Positions 7,951-16,401 of a DNA stretch of 64,000 bases are shown one piece after another. Below the pieces are notes generated by a model, which saw only the letters and a list, made by a program, of their open reading frames with translations, had not been told where the DNA came from and ran no database searches. The stretch is from Martinezella miluonensis (GTDB lineage: Bacteria; Pseudomonadota; Alphaproteobacteria; Rhizobiales; Rhizobiaceae). How positions within the stretch are numbered: position 1 is the first letter of the stretch; each line of letters starts with the position of its first letter. The position numbers and the translations under genes were made by a program. The DNA lies in assembly GCF_900094545.1 (NCBI RefSeq), contig NZ_FMAH01000037.1, positions 1-64,000 of the forward strand. Direction: 5' to 3'.

Positions 7951-8334
7951 TCAGCGCTCGTTGTCAGGTTCGGATGATTGCACACAAGCGAGGATCTTCT
8001 CCCGCAACCGATTGTCCTCGATCCCCGATAAGGCTGTCCGCAGAACGGCCTTGTGATGCTTAGCAAGTCGAAAATCAGCCAGCGCTTCCTTAGAAGGAAA
8101 GGCGTCGTCCGATGTACTTTCGAAGAAAAATATGACCGGAATATCGAGGATTTCCGAAATACGTAGAAGACGACTAGCACCGACTCTTTCAGCACCGCAT
8201 TCGCATTTCTCAAGATGTTGAGGGCTCATGCAAAGCTTTTCGGCCAATACATCCTGCGCAAGTGACAATTCCTTTCGGCGCAGTCGGATGCGTGATCCAA
8301 CTTCAACATCGATCGCATCCGGCTTTTTGTCCAT
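7951..8334 (-). CDS. XRE-family helix-turn-helix regulator
   Basis: This 127-residue protein belongs to the XRE/Cro group common in rhizobia. The HTH runs from IRLRRKELSLAQDVLAEKL through MSPQHLEKCECG, then RISEILDIPVIFFFE and a polar C-terminal region. The start at 8334 is preferred because conserved family sequence begins at DAIDVEVGSRIRLRRK; an in-frame start at 8409 would add 25 atypical residues. Neither start has a strong ribosome binding site. It is the first gene of the YcaO-TfuA operon and likely controls the promoter just upstream, where a repeated motif lies. Confidence 0.87.
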   Translation of the reverse strand: MDKKPDAIDVEVGSRIRLRRKELSLAQDVLAEKLCMSPQHLEKCECGAERVGASRLLRISEILDIPVIFFFESTSDDAFPSKEALADFRLAKHHKAVLRTALSGIEDNRLREKILACVQSSEPDNER

Positions 8335-8336
8335 GA

Positions 8337-8445
8337 GGAAACCGCTAGAAGAGAAACTGCCTTCATGTTGGCAGGTTTCCCTCGAATTCACAATCTTCCA
8401 GCAAGCCACTCATAGTCAATTTTGCACTGTGTCTAGAGGTTTCCT
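8337..8445. promoter_or_regulatory. Candidate operators of the XRE-led operon
   Basis: The motif CTAGMGGTTTCC occurs on the plus strand at 8434-8445 and on the minus strand at 8337-8348 (11 of 12 bases identical). A third partial copy, GGTTTCC, is at 8374-8380. The 8434 copy extends to CTAGAGGTTTCCTAG, a near-palindrome. A possible minus-strand -35 element (TTGACT) is at about 8415-8420. Placement on both sides of the likely promoter suits autoregulation by the XRE protein; this is inference. Confidence 0.4.
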
Positions 8446-8571
8446 AGCGCTATCTTGAGAAGATGGCAGGGCGCTCTTCACCGCTACAAACGGCATCGAC
8501 GGCGTCTGTCTTACGACGCATTAGAAGAGTGAGGAGGGGAGAGGCCGGTGTCGCGTTTATGCGCGCTCGGT

Positions 8572-8822
8572 TTCCGGCTCGCCCAAGGTCAACGCGATAC
8601 CCAGGCTGCCAGGCGTTTGCTGCGAAGACAGCTGAGGAAACAAGGGCTGGCGCCCAAATGGATCGTCACCAAAGGCTGCGCTATTACGGCGCGACCAAGC
8701 GTGATGTCATGCCGAAGGTCGAGCACCGCTCCCACACGGGCCTCGATAATCAGGCAGGGAATTCGCCCCCGCCGCTTCGAAAGCGAGAGCGGGCCGTGCA
8801 AGGGTGCATTGGGAAGCCGTGA
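8572..8822 (+). pseudogene. IS6-family transposase fragment (frameshifted)
   Basis: Two reading frames together give a central-to-late piece of an IS6-type DDE transposase. The first reads GQRDTQAARRLLRRQL and continues to KWIVT; after a one-base shift near 8670 the second reads LRYYGATKRDVMPKVEHRSH, then GLDNQAGNSPPPLRKRERAVQG. The start of the gene and the end are missing and no terminal repeats were found. It is a dead remnant just outside the promoter of the YcaO-TfuA operon. Confidence 0.82.
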
Positions 8823-8904
8823 TCCAAGCCGTTGCATGATCTCAGACCACGGCGGCGCAAGTCACCAATCACGCGCTAACGCAACATCATTGCTCGGATT
8901 TCCA

Positions 8905-9171
8905 CTACATCTTGCCAATGCTCTTCATGGCTTTGTCCAAATGCATCTTGCAATCGTCCATCTTTTTGGCCTTCATCGACTCCTTGGCCATCATCATTTC
9001 CTTGGACGCCATTGCCTTCTTTTCCTTCATCATCGGACCGGTCATGGCATCCACGTCGCTCTGTGCCTTCATCATGGAAGCATCATCGCACTTCATCATT
9101 GTGTTCGCCGCATGGACCGGCAATATGAAAGCGGACATCAGCAAGGCGGTCGCAATCGTAAATTTGAGCAT
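8905..9171 (-). CDS. Methionine/lysine-rich secreted small protein
   Basis: The 88-residue product has a clear Sec signal peptide (hydrophobic ATALLMSAFILPVHA, probable cleavage after VHA) and a mature part unusually rich in Met and Lys, with clusters such as MMKEKKAMASKEMMMAKESM. Two Cys residues remain in the mature protein. A strong AGGAGG site precedes the ATG. It follows the molybdopterin oxidoreductase gene by 54 bases on the same strand and may share its transcript. Met-rich periplasmic proteins can bind copper or act as oxidisable scavengers, but no family with known function is recognised. Confidence 0.8.
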   Translation of the reverse strand: MLKFTIATALLMSAFILPVHAANTMMKCDDASMMKAQSDVDAMTGPMMKEKKAMASKEMMMAKESMKAKKMDDCKMHLDKAMKSIGKM

Positions 9172-9225
9172 ATTCTCCTCCTCTTGATGGGCACAATTGC
9201 CCGCAGTCAGGCGTTTTCCAGACGC

Positions 9226-10002
9226 TTAAATTCCCGCGTACCACTCGTAGCCGCGGTCCTCCCAGAAACCGCCCTTGCCACCCCAAAGGCTGGCGAAGCT
9301 GTCTTTGATTTCAATGCGCATCAAATATTTTGCGTGTTTGTAGCCAAGATGGCGTTCGACTCTCAATCTGAGCGGCGCGCCGTGAGCCACGTCGAGATCT
9401 TTACCGTTGAGCTGATAGGCAAGGATTGTCTGCGGATGAAAGGCGTCGATCAGATCGACGCTCTCATAGTAGGTGCCGCTGCCGTCGATCGTCTGCTCGA
9501 GCTGGTCGGCACAGTAAAAGACCGCATAGCGAGCTCCCGGCCTCATGCCGGCACTCTGCAGGACAAGCCCGAGCGGTACGCCCATCCATTTGCCGATGGC
9601 GCTCCAACCTTCCACGCAGTCATGCCGGGTAATTTGCGTTCGCGATGGCAGCCTCTTCAGATCCGCCAACGAGAGCTCGACCGGGTGCTCCACCAAACCG
9701 TCGATCTTCAGCCGCCAATCTGCGAAACCAGTCTCCATCATCCGGGCATATTCTTCGCTGTCCGGCTGACTGGTTCCGTTCGATCTGAATGTAGGTGAGA
9801 TGTCCGCTTCCGAAAACTCGCGGGCCAGCTTGTCCCTCGGGACCAAAAGTCGCTGGCTTTTCATTGTGAGCGTCTCTGCCATCTCCAGCACGGCTTGAAC
9901 TTTGGCGTTTTGGGCGACCTCGTCGCAGCCGGTGAGGCTAATTGCGCCAAGTCCGGCAGCCGATCCGATCAAAAGACGGCGTCGCGTGATAGAGAACGTC
10001 AT
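9226..10002 (-). CDS. Periplasmic molybdopterin-dependent oxidoreductase (sulfite oxidase-type fold)
   Basis: The 258-residue protein opens with a twin-arginine signal (TRRRLLIG, residues 6-13). LTGC at 23-26 fits a lipobox, so it may be a membrane-anchored lipoprotein. The sulfite-oxidase molybdopterin domain follows, with RHDCVEGWS placing the probable molybdenum ligand at Cys129, and HGAPLRLRVERHLGYKHAKY near the end. Its gene overlaps the cytochrome b gene by four bases (ATGA), so the two probably form a complex that passes electrons to or from quinone. Substrate is unknown; reductase activity of the MsrP type and oxidation of sulfite-like compounds are both possible. Confidence 0.87.
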   Translation of the reverse strand: MTFSITRRRLLIGSAAGLGAISLTGCDEVAQNAKVQAVLEMAETLTMKSQRLLVPRDKLAREFSEADISPTFRSNGTSQPDSEEYARMMETGFADWRLKIDGLVEHPVELSLADLKRLPSRTQITRHDCVEGWSAIGKWMGVPLGLVLQSAGMRPGARYAVFYCADQLEQTIDGSGTYYESVDLIDAFHPQTILAYQLNGKDLDVAHGAPLRLRVERHLGYKHAKYLMRIEIKDSFASLWGGKGGFWEDRGYEWYAGI

Positions 10003-10862
10003 TTCCCGCCCCCTTCGCTTTCAATCCTGTAGCGGCCGGTAATCATCGAGCGCATGTTGTTCCAAAGACCGGAGAGGATAACCATGGTGACATGCACCAG
10101 AACGAAGAAAACGATCGACCAGGCGCAGATGAAGTGGATGGAGCGCGCCGACTGCCGGCCGCCAAAGAAATCAAGCAGGAAGGGGAAGCCAGCATCCATG
10201 CCGGGTGACATGGTCAGCCCAGTCGCAAGCATCAGCGGCAGCAGAATGAAGATAACAATCAGATAAGCGAGCTTCTGGAGAGCATTGTAGTGGCGTGCCT
10301 TTTCTCCTTTCGGGAAGCGCAGCCGTGCGTGATCGGCGATCTCCTGTTTGAGATGAGAGGGTGAGAGCTCGTCAGCGCTCGGCGCGAGATCACGCCGGAA
10401 ATGGCCGCCCAGGAGGCCGTATAGCGTATAGATCGATCCATTGATCACGAAGAGCCAGGCAAAAAACAGGTGCCACCGACGGCCGGTCGCGAGATCCTGA
10501 TAGCTCGGGATGGTCGCCCAGGAAGGAAAGCCGCGCTCGGTCACATCGCCGCCGACCCGCGAAAGGCCTAGAACGCCCGTTGTCGCGACGGAAAGGCTTC
10601 CGATGCGCAGGAAGCCACGCGTGCTGTCACCGTCCTGGACAGTCCCGATCGAAAGCCAGGATGGATCGGCATCGGCACCATACTGCCCCCAATACAGGGA
10701 CGGATGCGCATTGAATATCTGTAGACCGCTCATCAGAAGCAGGCTTAGGCAAAGAACATTGAGCCAATGCGTAATGCGCGTCACCACCGAATGGCGGTTA
10801 ATGAAGGTCGTCGTTGGGCTTGTCGGCGGCGGCGTTGTTTCCAGATGGTCCACGGTCGCCAT
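9999..10862 (-). CDS. Cytochrome b561-type membrane subunit
   Basis: A 287-residue integral membrane protein with four main hydrophobic segments belongs to the b-type cytochrome family that partners hydrogenases and molybdoenzymes. The first span carries a likely heme ligand in SVVTRITHWLNVLCLSLLLM; later spans include WHLFFAWLFVINGSIYTLYG and HFICAWSIVFFVLVHVTMVI with further His residues. It is the first gene of the operon and overlaps the molybdoenzyme gene. It probably links that enzyme to the quinone pool. Confidence 0.87.
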   Translation of the reverse strand: MATVDHLETTPPPTSPTTTFINRHSVVTRITHWLNVLCLSLLLMSGLQIFNAHPSLYWGQYGADADPSWLSIGTVQDGDSTRGFLRIGSLSVATTGVLGLSRVGGDVTERGFPSWATIPSYQDLATGRRWHLFFAWLFVINGSIYTLYGLLGGHFRRDLAPSADELSPSHLKQEIADHARLRFPKGEKARHYNALQKLAYLIVIFILLPLMLATGLTMSPGMDAGFPFLLDFFGGRQSARSIHFICAWSIVFFVLVHVTMVILSGLWNNMRSMITGRYRIESEGGGK

Positions 10863-11094
10863 GTTCGCTCCTCCCGAGCTGGCTACGGTACGGTCCTATC
10901 GGGTAATACGGGTGATAAAGTACTCTTGTTACAGGCGTCGCGAAATAATCTTCTACAGGCGGTCCCGGCCACATCGCCTAATAGCTTGAGAGATCTCGTC
11001 GAAGAATAGCTGTCCCAGCGATCACAAGAGTGTGAGCGTGTAACAAATGACCATTTCACTGCGAAGTGAGGATGATGCCATAGGGGGAAAAACG

Positions 11095-11796
11095 ATGAAG
11101 CAATTCATGAAACTGATGCTCACTGGAACAGTCGTGTGCGTCATGGCGAGTGTTTCTCATGGCGCATCGAGCAACAACCGCTCCCTCACGGTTGTCGAGC
11201 TCTTCACGAGCCAGGGATGTTCGTCATGTCCACCCGCGAACAGCAACCTCATAAAGCTCAATAAGCGCGAGGATGTCCTCACGTTGAGCTTCGCAGTGAC
11301 ATATTGGGACTATCTCGGCTGGAAGGACCTATTCGGAAAACAGGAGTTTACGGATAGACAGATTGCATACGAGGCACCGTTGCATCAGTCAGGGCCCTTC
11401 ACCCCGCAGATGGTTGTCAACGGGACGAAGACTGTGGTTGGGAACAACCTCGCCGAACTCACCGAACTTCTATCAACCGCTTCCCGCTTGACGGGACCAT
11501 CCATTACCCTTGGCCACAGCCGCGCGGAGATAGGGCGCGGTGATGTCCCGAGATCGGCGGCGGACGTCTGGTTGATCCGATACGATCCGAACGTCGTCAA
11601 CGTGCCGATCGCTCGAGGCGAAAACGCCGGTAGTACTTTGCCCCACACCCACGTCGTACATGCATTGAAGCCTCTCGGGCAATGGGACGGAAGCCCTGCC
11701 ACATTCGATTTCCCGAAGGCGCCGGATGGCCTTCGCACGGCAATTCTGATTCAGGAGCAACAAGGTGGCCCCATACTCGCAGCAGCGACCGACTGA
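11095..11796 (+). CDS. DUF1223 secreted thioredoxin-like protein
   Basis: This 233-residue protein has a signal peptide (LMLTGTVVCVMASVSHG) followed by a DUF1223 domain. Typical features are VVELFTSQGCSSCPPANSNL, containing a CSSC motif like a thioredoxin active site, FAVTYWDYLGWKDLFG, and FTPQMVVNG. The ATG at 11095 follows GGGGGA; the earlier in-frame ATG at 11047 lacks such a site and would hide the signal peptide. The family is widespread in alphaproteobacteria, exported, and of unproven function; a disulfide or redox role is plausible from the fold. Confidence 0.85.
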   Translation: MKQFMKLMLTGTVVCVMASVSHGASSNNRSLTVVELFTSQGCSSCPPANSNLIKLNKREDVLTLSFAVTYWDYLGWKDLFGKQEFTDRQIAYEAPLHQSGPFTPQMVVNGTKTVVGNNLAELTELLSTASRLTGPSITLGHSRAEIGRGDVPRSAADVWLIRYDPNVVNVPIARGENAGSTLPHTHVVHALKPLGQWDGSPATFDFPKAPDGLRTAILIQEQQGGPILAAATD

Positions 11797-11816
11797 GCGG
11801 TGGCTATGCGAATTAG

Positions 11817-12227
11817 GGGCACCGAGATTCAGCATTCCGCGGCGGGTTCGGGCTGAGAATGCCAGAAGACATCGCGATCGTGGGCTTTGATAACTGCGAG
11901 CTGGGCGGCTCGTCTACCTCCAGCCTCACAACATATAAGCGACCCCGGCACGAAATGGTCGAGGCAATCACTGGGATGATTGACGGAACCATCGAAGTGA
12001 AGCAGGCACTCGGAATGACCGACGAGCATCGGCTTGCGGTGGAGGAAGTCTTGGAAAACCAAGAGGGGCAATACGGCAAACTTGCTCCCGAAAAGGGATT
12101 TCCCAACTTTATCCAGCTGCTCCGGCAACTGGCGGAGGAATGGAAAGAAAACTATCCTGACGGCTACAATGCGCAAGGATCAACCTATTACATCTGTGTG
12201 CCCGGGAGCCGCAGTTTCACCATGTGA
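11817..12227 (+). pseudogene. LacI-family regulator remnant joined to unknown sequence
   Basis: From about 11832 to 11996 the frame reads like the end of a LacI-type sugar regulator: GFGLRMPEDIAIVGFDN, then SLTTYKRPRHEMVEAITGMI. The DNA-binding and most of the ligand-binding domain are gone. The same frame continues for 75 more residues with no LacI resemblance (EHRLAVEEVLENQEGQYG and WKENYPDGYNAQGSTYY). Either two fragments were fused by deletion or the frame is open by chance. Confidence 0.55.
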
Positions 12228-12342
12228 AAGCCAAGAAGGGCCAGTCTGAATACAGACGATCCACACACCGCGTTCCATTCCGGCATGATTCAACGGTCAC
12301 ATGCTCGATCTCACTGATTACCTCCCTGCTCCGCAATCGCGA

Positions 12343-13332
12343 TCAGAGGCCTGTCATTTTAAGGACCGCCTCAGGCAGACGCTCTCCCTGGACTTCGAAC
12401 TTGGATAGCGCGTCGGCGATCTCCATCAGATCTTCTACCGTCAGAATCACGTCGAGCGCACCGAGGTTTTCTTCCAAGCGGTGAAGCTTGGTCGTGCTGG
12501 GGATCGGCACGATCCAAGACTTCTGCGCAAGGAGCCAGGCAAGGGCGATCTGTGCAGGCGTTGCATTTTTGCGGCCGGCAACAGCCTTGATGATATCGAC
12601 CAGCACCATGTTTACCCTGCGGGCTTCGGGAGAGAAGCGCGGTACATGATTCCGGAAGTCGGTTGCATCGAACTTGGTATTCTCGTCGATCTTGCCGGTC
12701 AGGAAACCAGCGCCGAGCGGGCTGAACGGAACAAACCCAATTCCCAATTCGTCAAGCACCGGGAGAAGCTCGATTTCGGGGCCGCGCCAGAACAGCGAAT
12801 ATTCACTCTGCACAGCCGTGACGGGATAAACCGCATGTGCTCGACGGATGGTCTGAATACCTGCTTCGGACAGACCAAAATGCTTCACCTTGCCGGCAGC
12901 GACGAGGTCCTTGATCGTACCTGCGACATCCTCGATTGGTACGGCGGGATCCACCCGGTGCTGGTAGAACAGATCGATATGATCGGTTTTGAGACGCCTG
13001 AGGCTGGCGTCGGCAACGGCCCTGATGTGTTCGGGCCGGCTGTTGGTGCCAGCCCGGCGTTCTCCGGTTTCAAGGTCGATGTCAAAGCCGAACTTGGTCG
13101 CGACGACGAGTTCGTCCCGGATGGGAGCGATGGCCTCGCCGAGCAGTTCTTCGTTGACGAATGGACCATAGGCTTCCGCGGTATCGAAGAGCGTGACGCC
13201 GCGCTCGTGGGCGAGCCGGATGAGCTTAATCATCGCACCCTTGTCAGCTGGCGGACCATAGGCCGAACTCATGCTCATGCAGCCGAGGCCAAGCGCGGAG
13301 ACTTCAAGGTTTCCAATCATTCGAGTTTTCAT
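12343..13332 (-). CDS. Aldo/keto reductase (copy 1)
   Basis: The 329-residue NADPH-dependent oxidoreductase shows the AKR tetrad: Asp and Tyr in FDTAEAYGPF, Lys in VATKFG and His in FYQHRVDP. The C-terminal cofactor site is marked by IPSTTKLHRLEENLGA. It resembles the YakC/AKR13-type group that reduces aldehydes and ketones. The start at 13332 matches that of its neighbour; an upstream in-frame extension looks non-coding. It is a tandem paralogue of the next gene, of identical length, 58 bases downstream of it on the same strand. Confidence 0.92.
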   Translation of the reverse strand: MKTRMIGNLEVSALGLGCMSMSSAYGPPADKGAMIKLIRLAHERGVTLFDTAEAYGPFVNEELLGEAIAPIRDELVVATKFGFDIDLETGERRAGTNSRPEHIRAVADASLRRLKTDHIDLFYQHRVDPAVPIEDVAGTIKDLVAAGKVKHFGLSEAGIQTIRRAHAVYPVTAVQSEYSLFWRGPEIELLPVLDELGIGFVPFSPLGAGFLTGKIDENTKFDATDFRNHVPRFSPEARRVNMVLVDIIKAVAGRKNATPAQIALAWLLAQKSWIVPIPSTTKLHRLEENLGALDVILTVEDLMEIADALSKFEVQGERLPEAVLKMTGL

Positions 13333-13390
13333 GGTCTTGGTCCTGAGTTCGTGATCATGGGTTGGGATGGAAAGGGTGCGGAACTTTTCC

Positions 13391-14380
13391 TCAACGATTG
13401 ACCCATGCTGTCTGTTTGGTGGCATATCGCTCACCCTGAATTGAGATATCGGACAGGGCACGATCGATTTGGTTCACATCGTCGGACGACAGATCGATTT
13501 CGGCCGCGCGAATATTTTCCTTCAAGCGATGGAGCTTGGTGGTGCCTGGGATGGGAACGATCCAGGGCTTTCGCGCCAACAGCCATGCTAGCGCAATCTG
13601 CGGAAGCGTCGCCCCCTTTTCAGCGGCGATATCGGCAATGATATCGATGACGGCCTGGTTGGCGGAGCGTGCCTCAGGAGCGAAGCGAGGAATGGTATTG
13701 CGGAAATCGTTGCTGTCGAATTCCGTGCTACCGTTGATCGTTCCTGTAAGGAAACCTCGACCGAGCGGACTGAACGGCACGAAGCCGATACCGAGTTCCT
13801 CGACGACAGGAAGAACGGTGTGCTCAGGCTCCCGCCACCAGAGCGAATATTCGCTTTGCAGAACCGCGACCGGCTGAACCGCATGGGCTCGGCGGATATT
13901 GTCCTCACCCGCCTCAGACATGCCGAAATGGATGACCTTGCCTTCGGCAATCAGCGCCTTCACCGTACCGGCAACGTCTTCGATCGGCACAGCCGGATCG
14001 ATGCGGTGCTGATAGAGAATATCGATATGGTCTGTCTGCAATCGCTTCAGCGATGCCTCGACGACTGCCCGGATATGGTCCGGACGACTATTGACGCCGC
14101 CCTTCCCGCCGTCTGGATCAATATGAATGCCGAATTTCGTGGCAATAACAACCTGATCGCGAATAGGCCGCAGAGCCTCACCCAGCACCGCCTCATTCGT
14201 GAAAGGCCCATAGGCTTCCGCCGTGTCGAAGAAGGTAATCCCGGCTTCGTGAGCATCGCGGAGAAATGCGATGGCGTTGTTCGTCTCCATCGGCTGTCCG
14301 TAGGACTGGCTGATGCCCATGCAGCCGAGGCCAAGTGCCGAGACTTCCAGACCGCTCTTTCCGAGTTTCCGCGTTTTCAT
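13391..14380 (-). CDS. Aldo/keto reductase (copy 2)
   Basis: This 329-residue protein is a close relative of the preceding reductase and carries the same tetrad (FDTAEAYGPF, IATKFG, LYQHRIDP) and cofactor motif (IPGTTKLHRLKENIRA). It is the promoter-proximal gene of the pair and is divergent from a LysR regulator 100 bases away, so LysR control is likely. Diverged tandem copies suggest different substrate preferences. Confidence 0.92.
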   Translation of the reverse strand: MKTRKLGKSGLEVSALGLGCMGISQSYGQPMETNNAIAFLRDAHEAGITFFDTAEAYGPFTNEAVLGEALRPIRDQVVIATKFGIHIDPDGGKGGVNSRPDHIRAVVEASLKRLQTDHIDILYQHRIDPAVPIEDVAGTVKALIAEGKVIHFGMSEAGEDNIRRAHAVQPVAVLQSEYSLWWREPEHTVLPVVEELGIGFVPFSPLGRGFLTGTINGSTEFDSNDFRNTIPRFAPEARSANQAVIDIIADIAAEKGATLPQIALAWLLARKPWIVPIPGTTKLHRLKENIRAAEIDLSSDDVNQIDRALSDISIQGERYATKQTAWVNR

Positions 14381-14480
14381 TGGGCGCTCCTGTTTCGTGT
14401 AAGGTCAATCCGTTCTAGCGCCTTTCACTCCATTCGATTATCCGCTAAATAACACTTGCACCTATTGCCAAGAGCTATAA

Positions 14481-15368
14481 ATGCCCAAGCCAGACCTCAA
14501 TGATCTCGTCGCCTTCCTGACCGTCGCGCGCGAGGGCAGTTTTACCAAGGCCGCGGCCAGCCTCGGCATATCCCAGCCCTTTCTCAGTCAAATCATTCGC
14601 GATCTCGAGGCCAGACTTGGCGTTCGACTTGTCGCACGCACGACAAGAAGCGTGGCGCCCACGGAAGCAGGAGCCCGTTTGGCGAGCGCCATCGCTCCTG
14701 ATCTTGAACATATCGCCTCCGAGCTCGACGCCCTCAGTGCTTTTCGCGACAAACCTGCAGGCACCATCCGCGTCAGCCTTGGCGAACACGCGGCACGGAC
14801 CAGGATCTGGCCAAAACTGCCCGCCTTTCTCGAAGCCTATCCGGACGTCAAGGTCGAGTTGGCTATAGATCACGGTCTGACGGATATCGTAGCAGAAGGA
14901 TTCGACGCCGGCGTTCGGCTCGGCGAGAGGCTTGCGCGAGATATGATCGCCGTTCGGATCGGTCCGGATCTGCGGATGGCAGTCGTCGGCTCTCCCGCCT
15001 ATTTTGACAGGCACGGCAAGCCAACGACACCAAACGATCTGATTGAGCACCGTTGCATCAATCTGAGAATGCCAACCTATGGCGGCCTGCTGATCTGGGA
15101 ATTTGAAAAGGACAAGCTCGCGCAAAACGTGCGCGTCGACGGCCAGCTTGTCGTCAACAGCACAGGCCACGCCCTAACCGGAGCTTTGGGCGGGCTCGGG
15201 CTTGCGCTGGTCATGGAGGATGTCGCGCGGCCCCATGTCGCCTCTGGAGAATTGATCCAGGTTTTGGACGAATGGTGTCCGTCCTTCGAGGGATATCACC
15301 TTTACTATCCGAGCAGACGCCAGGCGTCTCCGGCATTCGCGGCCTTCGTCAGTGCACTGCGAAGCTAA
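14481..15368 (+). CDS. LysR-family regulator of the aldo/keto reductases
   Basis: The 295-residue protein has an N-terminal winged HTH (FLTVAREGSFTKAAASLGISQ, then FLSQIIRDLEARLGVRL) and a periplasmic-binding-protein-like effector domain from about residue 90. It is transcribed away from the aldo/keto reductase pair across a 100-bp gap, the usual arrangement for a LysR protein controlling its neighbours. The AT-rich stretch at about 14430-14460 is the likely binding region. The inducer cannot be inferred, although reductases of this kind are often induced by reactive carbonyls. Confidence 0.9.
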   Translation: MPKPDLNDLVAFLTVAREGSFTKAAASLGISQPFLSQIIRDLEARLGVRLVARTTRSVAPTEAGARLASAIAPDLEHIASELDALSAFRDKPAGTIRVSLGEHAARTRIWPKLPAFLEAYPDVKVELAIDHGLTDIVAEGFDAGVRLGERLARDMIAVRIGPDLRMAVVGSPAYFDRHGKPTTPNDLIEHRCINLRMPTYGGLLIWEFEKDKLAQNVRVDGQLVVNSTGHALTGALGGLGLALVMEDVARPHVASGELIQVLDEWCPSFEGYHLYYPSRRQASPAFAAFVSALRS

Positions 15369-15436
15369 GAGCGCCCTGGGTTTCCAAGGAGCATCGAGAT
15401 GGTCCGCGCGCCGAAGGACTTAGGGGCCAACGCATG

Positions 15437-15902
15437 ACGAAACCGCCATCCACCGAGATGGATTGGCCGGTCACCTAGCTCGCGGCGTCGCTGCCAAGCA
15501 CGCCATGCTTGGCGGCGTGATAGATGCCGCGTTCCGCGCCGCCGACAAGTCCACCGAATGACGGGCAATTGACGATACACCGCCTCCCTGCTTGCGCATC
15601 TGCTGCAATTCGAACTTCATGCAGCTCCATTCGCCGCGCAGATTGATGCCCATGACGCGGTCGTAGTCCTCGCGAGTCGTCTCGGCCGTCTCCGCAAGCA
15701 CGTTCTGCACGCCCGCATTGTTGCAGGCTGCATCGAGCCGCCCAAATGCCTCGACAGTTCGCGCGACCATGGCTTCGACATCAGCGTCATCGGCAACGTC
15801 GCATCGGATGGCGATTGCCTTGTGACCTTGAGCGGTCAGGTTGTCTGCCGCAGCTTTTACAGCATCTTCGTTCCAATCCGCGAGCACTCCTCCGATAACC
15901 AC
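15437..15902 (-). pseudogene. Decayed short-chain dehydrogenase
   Basis: The middle of an SDR is readable from VLADWNEDAVKAAADNL through GRLDAACNNAGVQ to GINLRGEWSCMKFELQQM. The cofactor-binding N-terminus is missing. After a one-base frameshift near 15590 another frame gives a catalytic-site-like GIYHAAKHG, then a stop and a large internal deletion lead straight to the C-terminal TGQSISVDGGF. With truncation, frameshift and deletion together the gene is dead. Confidence 0.8.
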
Positions 15903-15976
15903 TCCGCACGGCAAACATCGACCAATCTTATGATGGCAGACTATTCGACTGTTGCGTGGTATTGTGGAGGCGATCG

Positions 15977-16222
15977 ATGAACGCAAAGACCGTTTTGGCT
16001 GCTGCCGTCCTTCAAGAGAATGCTATGGCGACAAGCACCAGACGATATGCCGTCCGCCGGGAAATGGATTCCTCATGGACTGTTTATGACGTGTTTACGG
16101 GCGTGTCGGCAAAGCCATCGACCTGGGAGCTTGAGAATTTGCCTGAGAAAGAAGCGCGTGTCTTCTGTGCCATTCTCAATGAAAAAGATGCCGCTCGCCG
16201 CATTGTCAGGGACCGGAAGTGA
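15977..16222 (+). CDS. Small conserved-type hypothetical protein
   Basis: This 81-residue protein starts at 15977 after GGAGG; an internal ATG at 16025 (MATSTRRYAVRREMDSSW) is an alternative. The core, WTVYDVFTGVSA followed by LNEKDAARRIV, has the look of a compact soluble rhizobial protein, with likely beta strands then a helix. No domain of known function is recognised. An antisense frame covers the same stretch but lacks any sensible start signal. Confidence 0.65.
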   Translation: MNAKTVLAAAVLQENAMATSTRRYAVRREMDSSWTVYDVFTGVSAKPSTWELENLPEKEARVFCAILNEKDAARRIVRDRK

Positions 16223-16401
16223 GATCGACGCCCCACGGAACTCCCGTGGCGTATCGACCTTTACCCCTTTAACAACCGTTATTTGCTTCGATCGTTCACC
16301 ATAAGACGCAACCGACAGGTGACGTAAATCCCACCCCTTGGTAAACCTGCACCAACAGAACATTTGTCGTTTCTTTGATAAGCGCCGGAAACAGTCTCAA
16401 C

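Noticed and set aside
8912..9187. Hydrophobic plus-strand frame antisense to the Met-rich protein
   Set aside because: Complement of Met and Lys codons gives an artificially hydrophobic sequence; the minus strand has the signal peptide and AGGAGG site.
8548..9798. A 416-codon plus-strand open frame
   Set aside because: Only its first part is coding-like (IS6 fragment). The rest is antisense to the signal-peptide protein and the molybdoenzyme, which have clear motifs.
12481..13401. A 306-codon plus-strand frame over the first aldo/keto reductase
   Set aside because: It is the shadow of a well-supported enzyme gene on the other strand.
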